This document shows positions 24,401 through 33,922 of a stretch of DNA of 64,000 nt, piece by piece. Below the pieces are notes generated by a model. It was given only the letters and a program-made list of their open reading frames with translations, had not been told where the DNA came from and did no database searches. Every line of letters starts with the position of its first letter. Within the stretch, counting starts at the first letter, position 1. Origin of the DNA: Bosea vestrisii (GTDB lineage Bacteria > Pseudomonadota > Alphaproteobacteria > Rhizobiales > Beijerinckiaceae); assembly GCF_030144325.1 (NCBI RefSeq), contig NZ_CP126307.1, positions 3,455,001 through 3,519,000 on the forward strand. The letters are read 5' to 3'. The translations under genes were made by a program, and so were the position numbers.

Positions 24401-24548
24401 TGCCGCGCTGCGCGTCGGCCGCGAGCCCTGGCTGTCGCGCCGCGCGCCGGCCTACATCAAATACGCCAGCCCCTATGACCAGCTCGCCCGGGTCAAGGAA
24501 TGGTCGGCCGCGCCCGATCTCGGCAGCGAAGCTGGAGACGAGGCATGA
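21444..24548 (+). CDS. addB: Double-strand break repair protein AddB
   Basis: A 1034-residue protein matching alphaproteobacterial AddB: an N-terminal inactivated helicase-like region (LYLPTRRAARAFSAVLAEKL), and a C-terminal PD-(D/E)xK nuclease (RGSLLHDIVGTF, DRVEVTREGSLRIIDFKTG). With AddA it forms the helicase-nuclease that resects breaks for RecA. It starts four bases after the murU-like stop and overlaps addA by four bases (ATGA), so the three are one operon. Confidence 0.93.
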   Translation: MAGLNLFSIPAGAPFLSVLAQALIAGRFGRAFDPGDPAALSRTTLYLPTRRAARAFSAVLAEKLGGRPLLLPRIVPLGDVDEAETALIAGASDALALERLAPIDPLRRRFILTTLISAWGRTANRQHLKLDPAEPSLMPATLAEAWGLAGDLAHLLDQLQTEGVLPARLKGLDAARFDEIWQFNARFLDIIAEAWPAILEQRAECDPAEFRNRMLAAERDRLLAGDFHGPVIAAGSTGTVPATARLLAALARAPNGAVVLPDLDEALSEQGWRAIIQEPAPSHPQAALHRLLDEIGASRDEIVTLAEPSPGLESRRDLLRRALLPASITDDWAGAAPIAPGALDGLRIVEAADEREEALAAALALREALEEPGARAALITPDRGLAERVAVELRRWGIQADDSAGMPLGRWPAGALLRLALDAVEAELSPASLVALLAHPHCRLGLPEPRLRQGAAALEIGCWRGEAVGPGFAGLRRAFEAMPDLREATYAPRPRRRLTDEDIGAAEEVLAALEDALAPLAAALAGSSPGLREIAAQARHAIETLSCDETGAILAWRGPDGEALTALFDDLDAALPEAPGEGRARDWIAILEGLIGERVVHRSDPGHPRVKIWGLLEARLLEAEHVVLGGLIESVWPPAAETDSFINRPMRAELGLSPPERRIGQTAHDFVAAALAGKVTLTRARKAGEAETIPSRFWQRLKAVAPADAWAVAEARGQELVTWAGLLTAPADLLPVPRPKPYPAPHLQPRRFSVTEVETLYRDPYAVYARKILRLDALPELVEDPGATDRGSLLHDIVGTFAETYPEQVPAGALGSLIEIGERFFRAYEDTPEVRAFWWPRFLLIAQNFLGWEERRRPDLARIAVERDTQGEFPLADGSSILLTGRADRVEVTREGSLRIIDFKTGAPPSDDQVRLGFAPQLTLEAELAQRHGFSPDILPGPVAALMYLRLNHDPKSWEKDKKLSFKDEQQADVTARHLAQLLDHLAALRVGREPWLSRRAPAYIKYASPYDQLARVKEWSAAPDLGSEAGDEA

Positions 24549-27500
24549 CGCCGGTCGGCTGGACCATCCCCGCGCAGACCAGCCGGGCGCAGTCATTGGC
24601 GACCGAGCCGGACCTCAGTGCCTGGGTCTCGGCCAATGCCGGCTCTGGCAAGACCCATGTGCTGGTCAACCGCGTGCTCAGGCTGCTGCTCGACGGCGTC
24701 GCGCCCGGCCGCATGCTCTGCATCACCTATACCAAGGCCGCCGCCGCCAACATGTCGAACCGGGTGTTCAGGGCGCTCTCGGCCTGGGCCGTGGCCACAG
24801 ATACGATCCTCTGGAAGGTGCTGACGGAGCTGACTGGACAATTGCCTGCGCCGAGCGATATCGGCCGGGCGCGGCGGCTGTTCGCGCAGGCGCTGGAGAC
24901 GCCGGGCGGGCTGAAGATCGAGACGATCCATGCCTTCTGCACCCGCGTGCTGCAGAGCGCGCCCTTCGAGGCCAACGTCCCGCCGCGCTTCGAGGTCGCC
25001 GACGATCTCGCCCAGAGCGAATTGATGCGCGACGCCAGGCGGGATCTGCTGGCAGCGGCCGAGGCCGATTCTGATGGCCCGCAGGCCAGGGCGCTGCGTT
25101 TCATGGCCGAGCATGCGGCGCAGGACACCTTCGACCAGATCATGCGCGAGGCCTTGCACCAGCGCGCCGTGTTCAGCGATGCGGAAGGGCGGGCGCGGAA
25201 ATCGGAGGAGATCGTCGAGGGGCTCAGTGCTTTCCTCGGCATCTCGCCGGAGCTGACGGCCGAGGCAGCACGCCAGCGCTTTCAGCGCGAACTCGTCACC
25301 GTACCCGATCTCGAGCGCTTGCTCGCCACCTTCGAGACCGGCAGCGCGACGCGCATCAAGGCCGCGGTCGCGATCAGGGTCGCAGTTGCGGACGCGCCCG
25401 GCATCGATCCGGTCGCAGCCTGCCGTGCCGGCCTGCTCACAGCCGAAGGCAATGTCGCCCAGCATGTTCGCGGCAAGGGCAACAGCGCGCTGCCGGCCGA
25501 TCTCGACGCGGCTCTCGATGCGCTCGCCGCCTGCCTGACCGAAGCGATCGACCAGCTCAACGCCATCGCCGTGCGCGAGCGCAGCGCGGCGCTGGCGGTG
25601 CTGGTGACGCATATCCTTGCCGCCTATCGCAAGTTGAAGGCGCAGCGTTCGCTGCTCGACTATGACGATCTGATCGCCAAGACGCGTTCGCTGCTCGACC
25701 GGGTCGATCCGGCCTGGGCGCTCTACAAGCTCGACGCCGGCATCGATCATATCCTGCTTGACGAGGCGCAGGACACCAGCGAGGCGCAATGGGCGATCCT
25801 GCGCCGCCTCTCCGAGGAGTTCTCGGCCGGAGAGGGCGCGCGCGAGCAGGTGCGGCCCCGAACCGTCTTCGTCGTCGGCGACGAGAAACAGTCGATCTAT
25901 GGCTTCCAGGGCGCCGCCCCCGCGCATTTCAGCGAGGAAAGGCGGTTGCTTGGCCGGCGCCTCCAGGAAGCCGGCCAGCGCTTCGAACCGATCAGCCTGA
26001 CCACCTCCTTCCGCTCGGCACCCGACATCATGCGTGCCGTCGACGCGGTGTTCGCGCCCAGGGAACACTGGCGCGGTCTCGTCTTCGACGGCGGCGCCGG
26101 ACCGGAGCGGCACGACACCGTCAAGCGGTTGGCGATCGGGGCGGTCGATCTTTGGCCGGTCTCCGGCGACGATGCCGGCGACAAGCCCGATGCCTGGACC
26201 GCGCCGGTCGACGCGCCCGAGCGGCGCTCGGGCCTGGTCAAGCTCGCCGCCCGGATCGCCGATGTGCTGAAGCGCTGGAGCGATGCCGGTCGCGACGATA
26301 TCGGCCGCCCGTTCAAGCCCGGCGACGTCATGATCCTGCTACGCCAGCGCGGCGCGCTGTTCGAGGCGATCGTCAAGGCGCTGAAGGATCGCGGCGTGCC
26401 GGTTGCCGGCCGCGACCGGCTGACCCTCGCCGACCATCCAGCGGTCGAAGACCTGGCCGCGCTCGGGCGCACCATCCTGCTGCCGCAGGACGATCTCTCG
26501 CTGGCGATTACGCTGAAGACGCCGCTCTTCGGCCTCGACGACGAGGACCTCATGCGGCTCGCACCGGAGCGAAAGGGCTCCTTGCGCGAGGCTTTCCGCA
26601 AGGCAGCGCAGTCTGAGCCGCGCTACGCCGCGATCGAGGCACGGTTGACCGAGCTCGCCGAGGAAGCCGGACGCTGCGGTCCATTCCGCTTCTTCGCCGG
26701 GCTGCTCGGGCCAGGCGGCGGTCGCAATCTCGCACTCGCTCGCCTCGGCCCGGAAGCCGCCGATGCGCTAGACGCTTTCCTCAGTGCCGCGCTCGACCAC
26801 GAGCGCCGCTACGGCCCCTCGCTCGCCGGCTTCCTGCATCATATCGGCGCAGTGGCGACGCAGGTGAAGCGTGATCTTTCGGCCAGCGCCGGCGAGGTCC
26901 GCGTGATGACCGTGCACGGCTCGAAAGGTCTGGAGGCGCCGGTCGTCATCCTCGCCGATCTTGGCGTCGCGCCGGGCGAGCGACGTCTGCCGAAGCTGAT
27001 GGCGGTCGTGCCGCCGCGTGGGCAGCATGTGCCGGTCTGGCCGACGAAGCGGGCCGATGATCCCACGGCGATGCGGCGCGCCAAGGACGCGGTGGTCGCG
27101 CAGATGATCGAGGAGCATCACCGCCTGCTCTATGTCGCGCTGACCCGCGCCGAAGATCGGCTGATCCTCTGCGGCACGCAAGCCAAGGGCGAGGCGCCGG
27201 AAGGGTCCTGGTACGCCATGGCCGGGACCGGCCTTGCCGGCTCCGAGCCCTGGCTGCGGGACGTGCCGGCGCCCGATGGCGACGGCGAGGTGCGGCGCTT
27301 CATGGTTTCGCAGCCGGGAGACGTGGCGGCCGAGGAAAGCGCTGCGGCGGTGGTCGCGACCACGTCGCCCGACTGGCTGACGCGTGCCGCTCCTGATGAA
27401 GCTGAGCCCGCGCCGCCGCTGCGCCCTTCGAGCGCGCTTGCCGCTGCCGATGGACAAGATCGCCCCAATGACGGGCCGTTCCTCGCCGGAGCGGCAGCGG

Positions 27501-28030
27501 CCGGCCGGCTCGCGCATCTACTGCTGCAGGTCCTCCCGGAGGTGCCGCCCGAGCGGCGCGCCAGCACCGCCCATGCGCTAGCGGAGGCGCGCGGCGGCTC
27601 GCTGCCGCAGGAGCGGCGCGCCGGAATCGTCGAGGATGCGCTCGCGCTCATCGCCGCGCCGGAATTCGGCGGCCTGTTCGGACCGGGCAGCCTGGCCGAA
27701 GTGCCGCTCGCTGGCGAGATCATCATGGCTGATGGCAGCAGGCGACCGGTGCAGGGCCGGATCGACCGGCTCGCCGTCGGCGATGACGAGGTGCTGATCG
27801 CCGACTTCAAGACCGCCGCCCGCCCACCCGAAAATGCCACTGCGTTGCCGGCTTCGACGCTGGCGCAGCTCGCGGTCTATCGGCGGCTCGTCGGTGAGAT
27901 CTATCCAGGGCGGCGCGTCAGGGCGATCGCGATCTACACGGCGAGCCTGAAGCCGCTGGAGCCCGGCGCCGAGCTGCTCGACGCGACCCTGGCAACTATG
28001 ACGGATCAGCCCCGCTTCACCGGAAGGTGA
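24545..28030 (+). CDS. addA: Double-strand break repair helicase AddA
   Basis: An 1161-residue UvrD-type helicase-nuclease. Walker A SANAGSGKTHVL (about 29-40), motif II LLDEAQDTSEAQW, motif III GDEKQSIYGFQGA, motif V-VI VMTVHGSKGLEAPVV and LYVALTRAEDRL, then the C-terminal nuclease GRIDRLAVGDDEVLIADFKT. Length and domain order match alphaproteobacterial AddA. Start overlaps the addB stop (ATGA at 24545). Confidence 0.95.
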   Translation: MTPVGWTIPAQTSRAQSLATEPDLSAWVSANAGSGKTHVLVNRVLRLLLDGVAPGRMLCITYTKAAAANMSNRVFRALSAWAVATDTILWKVLTELTGQLPAPSDIGRARRLFAQALETPGGLKIETIHAFCTRVLQSAPFEANVPPRFEVADDLAQSELMRDARRDLLAAAEADSDGPQARALRFMAEHAAQDTFDQIMREALHQRAVFSDAEGRARKSEEIVEGLSAFLGISPELTAEAARQRFQRELVTVPDLERLLATFETGSATRIKAAVAIRVAVADAPGIDPVAACRAGLLTAEGNVAQHVRGKGNSALPADLDAALDALAACLTEAIDQLNAIAVRERSAALAVLVTHILAAYRKLKAQRSLLDYDDLIAKTRSLLDRVDPAWALYKLDAGIDHILLDEAQDTSEAQWAILRRLSEEFSAGEGAREQVRPRTVFVVGDEKQSIYGFQGAAPAHFSEERRLLGRRLQEAGQRFEPISLTTSFRSAPDIMRAVDAVFAPREHWRGLVFDGGAGPERHDTVKRLAIGAVDLWPVSGDDAGDKPDAWTAPVDAPERRSGLVKLAARIADVLKRWSDAGRDDIGRPFKPGDVMILLRQRGALFEAIVKALKDRGVPVAGRDRLTLADHPAVEDLAALGRTILLPQDDLSLAITLKTPLFGLDDEDLMRLAPERKGSLREAFRKAAQSEPRYAAIEARLTELAEEAGRCGPFRFFAGLLGPGGGRNLALARLGPEAADALDAFLSAALDHERRYGPSLAGFLHHIGAVATQVKRDLSASAGEVRVMTVHGSKGLEAPVVILADLGVAPGERRLPKLMAVVPPRGQHVPVWPTKRADDPTAMRRAKDAVVAQMIEEHHRLLYVALTRAEDRLILCGTQAKGEAPEGSWYAMAGTGLAGSEPWLRDVPAPDGDGEVRRFMVSQPGDVAAEESAAAVVATTSPDWLTRAAPDEAEPAPPLRPSSALAAADGQDRPNDGPFLAGAAAAGRLAHLLLQVLPEVPPERRASTAHALAEARGGSLPQERRAGIVEDALALIAAPEFGGLFGPGSLAEVPLAGEIIMADGSRRPVQGRIDRLAVGDDEVLIADFKTAARPPENATALPASTLAQLAVYRRLVGEIYPGRRVRAIAIYTASLKPLEPGAELLDATLATMTDQPRFTGR

Positions 28031-28118
28031 GCCAGCCTTGACCCTGTGCCCGCCCGTTCATAGCTTCACTGGTGAATGGCGGCGTTGTGGCCGCATGCGA
28101 ATCGAAAGGCGATGAGCC

Positions 28119-28439
28119 ATGGCGACGATCAAAGTGACCGATGCGAGCTTCGAGGCCGACGTGTTGAAGTCGAGCGAGCCGGTGGTTGTGGATTTCTGGG
28201 CCGAGTGGTGCGGCCCCTGCCGGATGATCGGCCCGGCGCTCGAGGAGATCGCTGGCGAACTCAACGGCAAGGTCAAGATCGTCAAGATGAACGTCGATGA
28301 GAACCAGCAGATTCCGGCTCAGTTCGGCATCCGCTCGATCCCGACGCTGATGCTGTTCAAGGACGGCAAGCTGGCCTCGCAGAAGGTCGGTGCTGCCCCC
28401 AAGAGCGATCTGTCGCGCTGGATTTCGGCCGCGGTCTGA
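28119..28439 (+). CDS. trxA: Thioredoxin 1
   Basis: A 106-residue thioredoxin with the redox site WCGPC (Cys31 and Cys34), VVVDFWAEW before it and the cis-proline block IRSIPTLMLFKDG. It reduces cytosolic disulfides. It follows addA by 88 bp, the usual order in Hyphomicrobiales, and is closed by an intrinsic terminator. Confidence 0.97.
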   Translation: MATIKVTDASFEADVLKSSEPVVVDFWAEWCGPCRMIGPALEEIAGELNGKVKIVKMNVDENQQIPAQFGIRSIPTLMLFKDGKLASQKVGAAPKSDLSRWISAAV

Positions 28440-28461
28440 TCCAGTCGGTAGCAGAATGAGA

Positions 28462-28494
28462 AAGGCCCGCCCTCATCGAGGGCGGGCCTTCTTT
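28462..28494 (+). terminator. Intrinsic terminator of trxA
   Basis: A perfect 13-bp stem (AAGGCCCGCCCTC pairing with GAGGGCGGGCCTT) around a three-base loop, followed by CTTTG. It also faces the convergent DoxX gene. Confidence 0.92.
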
Positions 28495-28511
28495 GTTTCA
28501 GCTGTTCCGGA

Positions 28512-28907
28512 TTACTTCGAGCGGTTGTCGAGTGCCCAGGCTCCGGCGCCGGCGAACACGAGATAGAAGAAGACGAAGCAGTAGAGGATCGCGGCGTCGC
28601 CGCCATTCAGGAGCGGGTAGACGCTTCGCGGTGCATGGAACATCCAGTAGGCATAGGCCATCTCGCCCGCGAGGATGAAGGCGACGGGGCGGGTCCACAG
28701 ACCGATCAGGATGAGCAGGCCGCCGAAGGTTTCGAGGATCGCGCCGAACCAGAACAGCGTGAACATCGCCGGCAGTCCGCTGGCCGGCGGAGCTGGGAAG
28801 CCGAACAGCTTCTGCGTGCCATGGGCGATGAAGATCAGCGCCGCCGCGATGCGAAGCAGCGCGAGCGCCTGTGGCGCATAGCGGTTCAATGAGTTGAGAG
28901 CCTGCAT
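28512..28907 (-). CDS. DoxX family membrane protein
   Basis: A 131-residue protein with four membrane helices. LLRIAAALIFIAHGTQKLFGF and FFGAILETFGGLLILIGL-type sequence (here FWFGAILETFGGLLILIGLW) are the DoxX signature. Members are linked to redox and sulfur stress at the inner membrane. Start ATG 28907 (MQALNS) fits the family; the frame is open to 28976. Confidence 0.9.
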   Translation of the reverse strand: MQALNSLNRYAPQALALLRIAAALIFIAHGTQKLFGFPAPPASGLPAMFTLFWFGAILETFGGLLILIGLWTRPVAFILAGEMAYAYWMFHAPRSVYPLLNGGDAAILYCFVFFYLVFAGAGAWALDNRSK

Positions 28908-29202
28908 GGGCTGGGTCCGTCCGGTTTGAATTGATCTAAGTAATTGTGTTTGCTGGCGAAGAAATCCTTCTGCCACTTGGCGCTTGTCAGTGGCTCGACT
29001 GGGCCGATCAAGTCACATTTTCGTTTGCAGCGCAGCAAAATCGGTGAGCGGCAAATCGGCAACAGCGGTAAGCTCCGTTCACCATTGCAGAAAAATCGCC
29101 GGAATCGGGCTTAACCACCTCTTAAAAGCGCCATGTTTGAATCCTGTCTGGAAATCATCGGGCTGTGTACTGCGGCGCGGCGATGGGCCTGAACGGGGCG
29201 GG

Positions 29203-31351
29203 ATGAACGACCGGTCGAAACGAGGCGGAGAGCGGCGCGAGCCGTCTTTCGAGCGTGCGCGCGACGATTACGAGCGCGACGACGGCGATCTGCGCCTGTC
29301 GGCCGAGGATCGCCCCTACCGCGGAGGAAAGAATCCGGTGGCACCGCGCCAGCAACCGAGCCGCCAGAAGACCTCGCCGCGTGGCGGCCGCAAGCAGCGC
29401 CGCAAGCGCGGCTCGTTCTTCGGTCGCATCTTCTATTGGGGCTTCGTACTCGGCCTCTGGGTCGTGCTCGGGCTTGGCGGCGTGGTCGCCTATCACGCTG
29501 CGCAATTGCCGCCGATCGACCAGCTCACCGTGCCGAAGCGGCCGCCGAACATCGCCATCCTCGCCGCAGACGGCACGTTGCTTGCCAATCGCGGCGAGAC
29601 GGGTGGGCGCACGATCACGATCGGCGAGGTGCCGCCCTATCTGCCCAAGGCCTTCGTCGCGATCGAGGACAAGCGCTTCTACGAGCATTTCGGCATCGAC
29701 CCGATCGGCCTCAGCCGCGCCGTCGTCAACAATCTGACGAAGCGTGGCGGCGTGCAGGGCGGCTCGACCCTGACCCAGCAGCTCGCCAAGAACCTGTTCC
29801 TGACCCAGGAGCGCACTGCCGCGCGCAAGATCCAGGAGGCGATCCTCTCGCTCTGGCTGGAACGGACCTACACCAAGGACCAGATCCTCGAGCTCTATCT
29901 CAACCGCGTTTATTTCGGCTCGGGCGCCTACGGCGTCGAGGCGGCGGCGCAGCGTTATTTCAACAAATCGGCCCGTTCGGTCTCGATTGCCGAAGCCGCC
30001 ATGCTCGCCGGCCTCGTCCAGGCGCCGTCGCGGCTCGCGCCCAATCGCAACCCCGAGGCGGCCGAGAAGCGCGCCCAACTCGTCATCGCCGCCATGGCTG
30101 ACCAGGGCCTGATCTCGCAGGCTTCGGCCAAGACGGCGCTCGTCGCGCCGGCCGAGGTGCCCGAGCGCGTCGGGGCCGGCTCGGTCAACTACGCCGCCGA
30201 CTATGTCATGGACGTGCTCGACGACTTCATCGGCGCGATCGAGGGCGACGTCACCGTGCTGACCACGGTCGACACCAAGCTGCAAGCTAGCGCCGAGACG
30301 ATCCTGGTCGATGCGCTCTCGGCGCAGGGGGGCCAAGCTCAACGCCTCGCAGGGCGCGGTGGTCTCGCTGGCGCCGGACGGGGCGATCCGCGCGCTGATA
30401 GGCGGGCGCGACTACACCAAGAGCCAGTTCAATCGCGCCACGGCCGCGCACCGCCAGCCGGGCTCGTCCTTCAAGCCCTTCGTCTATCTCACCGCACTCG
30501 AGAAGGGCATGACGCCGGACACGATCCGCGACGATTCCCCGGTCTCGATCAAGGGCTGGGAGCCGGAGAACTACTCCCGCAACTTCCGCGGCCCGGTCAC
30601 GCTGCAAACCGCCTTCGCGCATTCGCTCAACACAGTCGTGGCGCGCCTGATCCAGGAGGTGACGCCGCGCGAGGTCGTGCGCACGGCCCAGCGGCTCGGC
30701 ATCAACTCGTCATTGCAGCCCAATCCGTCGCTGTCGCTCGGCACGTCGGAAGTGACACCGCTCGAGATGACCGCCGCCTATGCCAGCTTCGCCAATGGCG
30801 GCCAGTCGGTGCTCCCCTATGTGATCCGCGAGGTCAGGTCGACGAGCGGCAAGGTCGTCTATGCCCGCAAGGCGAACAATTTCGGCCCGGTGATCCAGCC
30901 GCAGACGCTCTCGATGATGAATTCCATGTTCCATGCAGTGATGACCGGCGGCACTGGCAGCAAGGTCAACCTCCCTGGCTGGGAGGTCGGCGGCAAGTCG
31001 GGCACGACGCAGGATTATCGCGACGCCTGGTTCGTCGGCTTCACCGGGCGCCTCGTCACGGCGGTCTGGGTCGGCAATGACGACAACTCGACGATGAAGC
31101 GCGTCACCGGCGCCGGCCTGCCGGCCGAGATCTGGGGCAAGTACATGAAGGCGGCCCATGCCGGCCAGCAGCCGGTGCAACTGCCGGGCGGGCTCTGGCA
31201 GTCGGCGCCGAAGTCGATCTTCGACACGGGCGAGCCGGTCGCCGGCGTCGCGCCGTCGCCGCGGACCCAGCAGGCCGCCACTGGCGACCGCGCCTGGACG
31301 CCGCCGGCACCGCAGGAGAAGAACTTCTTCGAGCGCCTGTTCGGCGGCTGA
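29203..31351 (+). CDS. Penicillin-binding protein 1A, apparent frameshift between its domains
   Basis: Read as one gene with a shift at the six-base G run 30327-30332 (removing one G restores QGAKLNASQGAVVSLAPDG). A basic cytosolic tail of about 75 residues leads to one membrane helix (WGFVLGLWVVLGLGGVVAYH). The GT51 glycosyltransferase has AIEDKRFYEHFGID, GGSTLTQQLAKNLFL and LELYLNRVYFGSGAYGVEAA; the transpeptidase has SSFK (SxxK), SLN (SxN) and KSGTT. Both domains are complete apart from the shift, so the gene is probably functional in the cell. It polymerises and crosslinks peptidoglycan. ATG 29203 follows GGGGCGGG; the Arg/Asp-rich N-terminus is unusual. Confidence 0.9.
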
Positions 31352-31354
31352 CCC

Positions 31355-33856
31355 TTACGTCCCGCACGGCTTGGCCCGCGTCGTCGGCGCCGCCGCTGCG
31401 GGATCGTCCGGCCAGGGATGGCGCGGGTAGCGACCCTTCATCTCGGCCTTCACGCTCGCCCAGGAGCCGCGCCAGAAGCCCGGCAGATCGCGCGTCACCT
31501 GGATCGGCCGATGCGCCGGCGACAGCAGCTCCAGCACGAGCGGCACGCGCCCGCCGGCGAGCGAGGGGTGTTGCGCCAGCCCGTAAAGCTCCTGCACCCG
31601 GACCGAGATCGCCGGCCCGGCTTCGGCGCCATAGTCGACCGCGAGCTGCGAGCCGGTCGGCGCCGTAAAATGCGTCGGTGCCTCCGCATCGAGCCGCCGC
31701 TTCAGCTCCCAGGGCAGCAGTGTCGAAAGAGCCGCGTCGAGATCCCCGGGCGTAATTGCCGAGAGCGAGCTTCGCCCGACAATGTGCGGCGCGAGCCAGT
31801 CCGCGGCGGTCTCGGCGAGTCCACTATCGGACAGGTCTGGCCAGCCGGCATCCTCGCCTTCGGCCGAACGCAGGAAGGCGACGCGCTCGCGCAATTGCTG
31901 CTGCCCCTTGCTCCAGGGCAGCGAGTCGATGCCGAGCGCGGCGATGCCCCTCGCCAGCACCTCGGCGTTCTCCTGTGATGCCCCGACCGGCAAAGGCCGC
32001 TCGGCCAGTACCAGTGCCCCGTATTTCCGTGCGGCCCGCGCCCGCAGCGCGCGCGCCTGCCTGTCGAACACGGTCTCGTTGCGTTCCGACAGGGCGATCC
32101 GGATCAGGTCGGAGGCGGCGAGCGCGGCGATGTCGGCTTCGCTGATCGCGGCGGCGCTGAGGATGCGGGCCTGCTGCGCCGAGCCGGTCATCTCGCCGAC
32201 GACGAGATAGGGTTCGCGCGCCAACCTCTGGCCGGGTTCGAGCGCCGCGCCCCGACCATTGGCGAGCAGGTATTGCCCCGAGGCGGGCTGGCGTGCCTTG
32301 GCGACGCGGTCGGGGAAGGCGAGCGCCAGCAGGAAACCGGGAGAGAGCGGTTGCTCTGCGCCCGCCTGTACCTTGCTCGCCGCCTGCCGGGCCCAGCCCT
32401 CGGCGAGGCGGCGCATGTCGCCGGCACGGCCGCTGCGCTCGCGCCCGAAACGCTCCAGCCGCTCGGCGAGGTCGATGGCGTCGCCGCCGAGCCCACGCTC
32501 GACCAGCAAGGCCGCCAGTAAGGTAGCCGGCTCGGCTTGGCGATAATGTGCGGCACCGACGACCATATGTGCGAGCCGCGGCGGCAGTGGCAGCACCTGT
32601 AGCGCCTTGCCGTCTTCGGTTATGCGCCCGTCCGGGCTAAGCGCATCGAGATCATTGAGCAGCGCCCGCGCCTCCTTCAGCGCCGGCGCCGGCGGCGGAT
32701 CGAGGAAGGCGAGCGTGGTCGGATCGATGACGCCCCAGGCGGCGCAGTCGAGCAGGAGGGGAGCAAGATCAGCCGAGAGGATCTCCGGCCGGGCGAAGGC
32801 TTCGAGCGCGCCGTTGCCCGCCTCCTCCCAGAGCCGGTAGCAGATGCCTGGTTCGGTGCGGCCGGCGCGGCCACGGCGCTGGTCGGACGCCGCGCGGCTG
32901 GCGCGCTGGGTGACGAGGCGGGTGACGCCGATATCGGGTTCGTAGAGCGGCACGCGGGCGAGACCGGCATCGATCACGACGCGCACGCCCTCGATCGTCA
33001 GCGAGGTCTCGGCGATCGACGTGGCGAGCACGACCTTGCGCTTGTTCTTTGGCGCCGGCAGCACGGCGCGATCCTGCTCGGCCTGGTCGAGCGCGCCATA
33101 GAGTGGCGCGATCTCGGTCGCGGGATCACGGATCTTCTCGCGCAGGCGTTCCTCGACCCTGCGGATTTCGCCTTGCCCCGGCAGGAAGACGAGCAGGGAG
33201 CCTACCTGCTCGTTCAGCGCCTGCAGGACGGCCTCGGTGACCTGGTCCTCGATCCGTTTCAGCGGGTCGCGGCCGAGATAGCGCGTCTCGACCGGGTAGG
33301 CGCGGCCTTCACTCTCGATCACCTCGGCATCGCCGAGAAGCCGGGCGACACGCGCTCCGTCCAGCGTCGCCGACATCACCAGGATGCGCAGGTCCTCGCG
33401 CAGGCCTGCCTGCGCATCAAGCGCCAGCGCCAGCCCGAAATCGGCGTCGAGCGAGCGCTCGTGAAATTCGTCGAACAGCACGGCGGCGACGCCATCGAGA
33501 GTGGGATCGTCGAGAATCATTCGGGCGAAGACGCCTTCGGTGACAACCTCGATCCGAGTCTTCGGCCCGATCTTTGAACCGAGCCGGACGCGCAGGCCTA
33601 CCGTCTCGCCGACGCGCTCGCCCAGTGTCTGCGCCATGCGATTGGCCGCGCCGCGTGCCGCCAATCGCCGCGGCTCCAGCACGATCAGTTTGCCGTTACC
33701 TTTGGCCCAGGGCTCGTCGAGGAGAGCAAGTGGCACGCGCGTGGTCTTGCCGGCGCCGGGCGGGGCGACGAGCACGGCGTTCGGCCGCTCGCGCAGGGAG
33801 CCGGCGAGGGCGTCGAGGACCGCGTCGATTGGAAGAGGGGTACCGAAGGCGCGCAT
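31355..33856 (-). CDS. hrpB: ATP-dependent helicase HrpB
   Basis: An 833-residue DExH helicase: Walker A APPGAGKTTRVPLAL (31-45), motif II FDEFHERSLDADFGL, motif III SATLDG, motif VI QRRGRAGRTEPG, then the HA2 and HrpB C-terminal domains (LPWELKRRLDAEAPTHFTAPTGS is split in family alignments; the FWRGSWASVKAEMKGRYPRHPWP block is the HrpB end). Probable RNA helicase of unclear role. Convergent with PBP1A, the two stops only a few bases apart. Start ATG 33856 chosen; frame open to 33892. Confidence 0.95.
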   Translation of the reverse strand: MRAFGTPLPIDAVLDALAGSLRERPNAVLVAPPGAGKTTRVPLALLDEPWAKGNGKLIVLEPRRLAARGAANRMAQTLGERVGETVGLRVRLGSKIGPKTRIEVVTEGVFARMILDDPTLDGVAAVLFDEFHERSLDADFGLALALDAQAGLREDLRILVMSATLDGARVARLLGDAEVIESEGRAYPVETRYLGRDPLKRIEDQVTEAVLQALNEQVGSLLVFLPGQGEIRRVEERLREKIRDPATEIAPLYGALDQAEQDRAVLPAPKNKRKVVLATSIAETSLTIEGVRVVIDAGLARVPLYEPDIGVTRLVTQRASRAASDQRRGRAGRTEPGICYRLWEEAGNGALEAFARPEILSADLAPLLLDCAAWGVIDPTTLAFLDPPPAPALKEARALLNDLDALSPDGRITEDGKALQVLPLPPRLAHMVVGAAHYRQAEPATLLAALLVERGLGGDAIDLAERLERFGRERSGRAGDMRRLAEGWARQAASKVQAGAEQPLSPGFLLALAFPDRVAKARQPASGQYLLANGRGAALEPGQRLAREPYLVVGEMTGSAQQARILSAAAISEADIAALAASDLIRIALSERNETVFDRQARALRARAARKYGALVLAERPLPVGASQENAEVLARGIAALGIDSLPWSKGQQQLRERVAFLRSAEGEDAGWPDLSDSGLAETAADWLAPHIVGRSSLSAITPGDLDAALSTLLPWELKRRLDAEAPTHFTAPTGSQLAVDYGAEAGPAISVRVQELYGLAQHPSLAGGRVPLVLELLSPAHRPIQVTRDLPGFWRGSWASVKAEMKGRYPRHPWPDDPAAAAPTTRAKPCGT

Positions 33857-33922
33857 GCCTCGGCATGTGGCCCAGCCCCGGGCTTGGTGCAAGCGTAGCT
33901 TCCACTATCGACGCGCCGGGGG

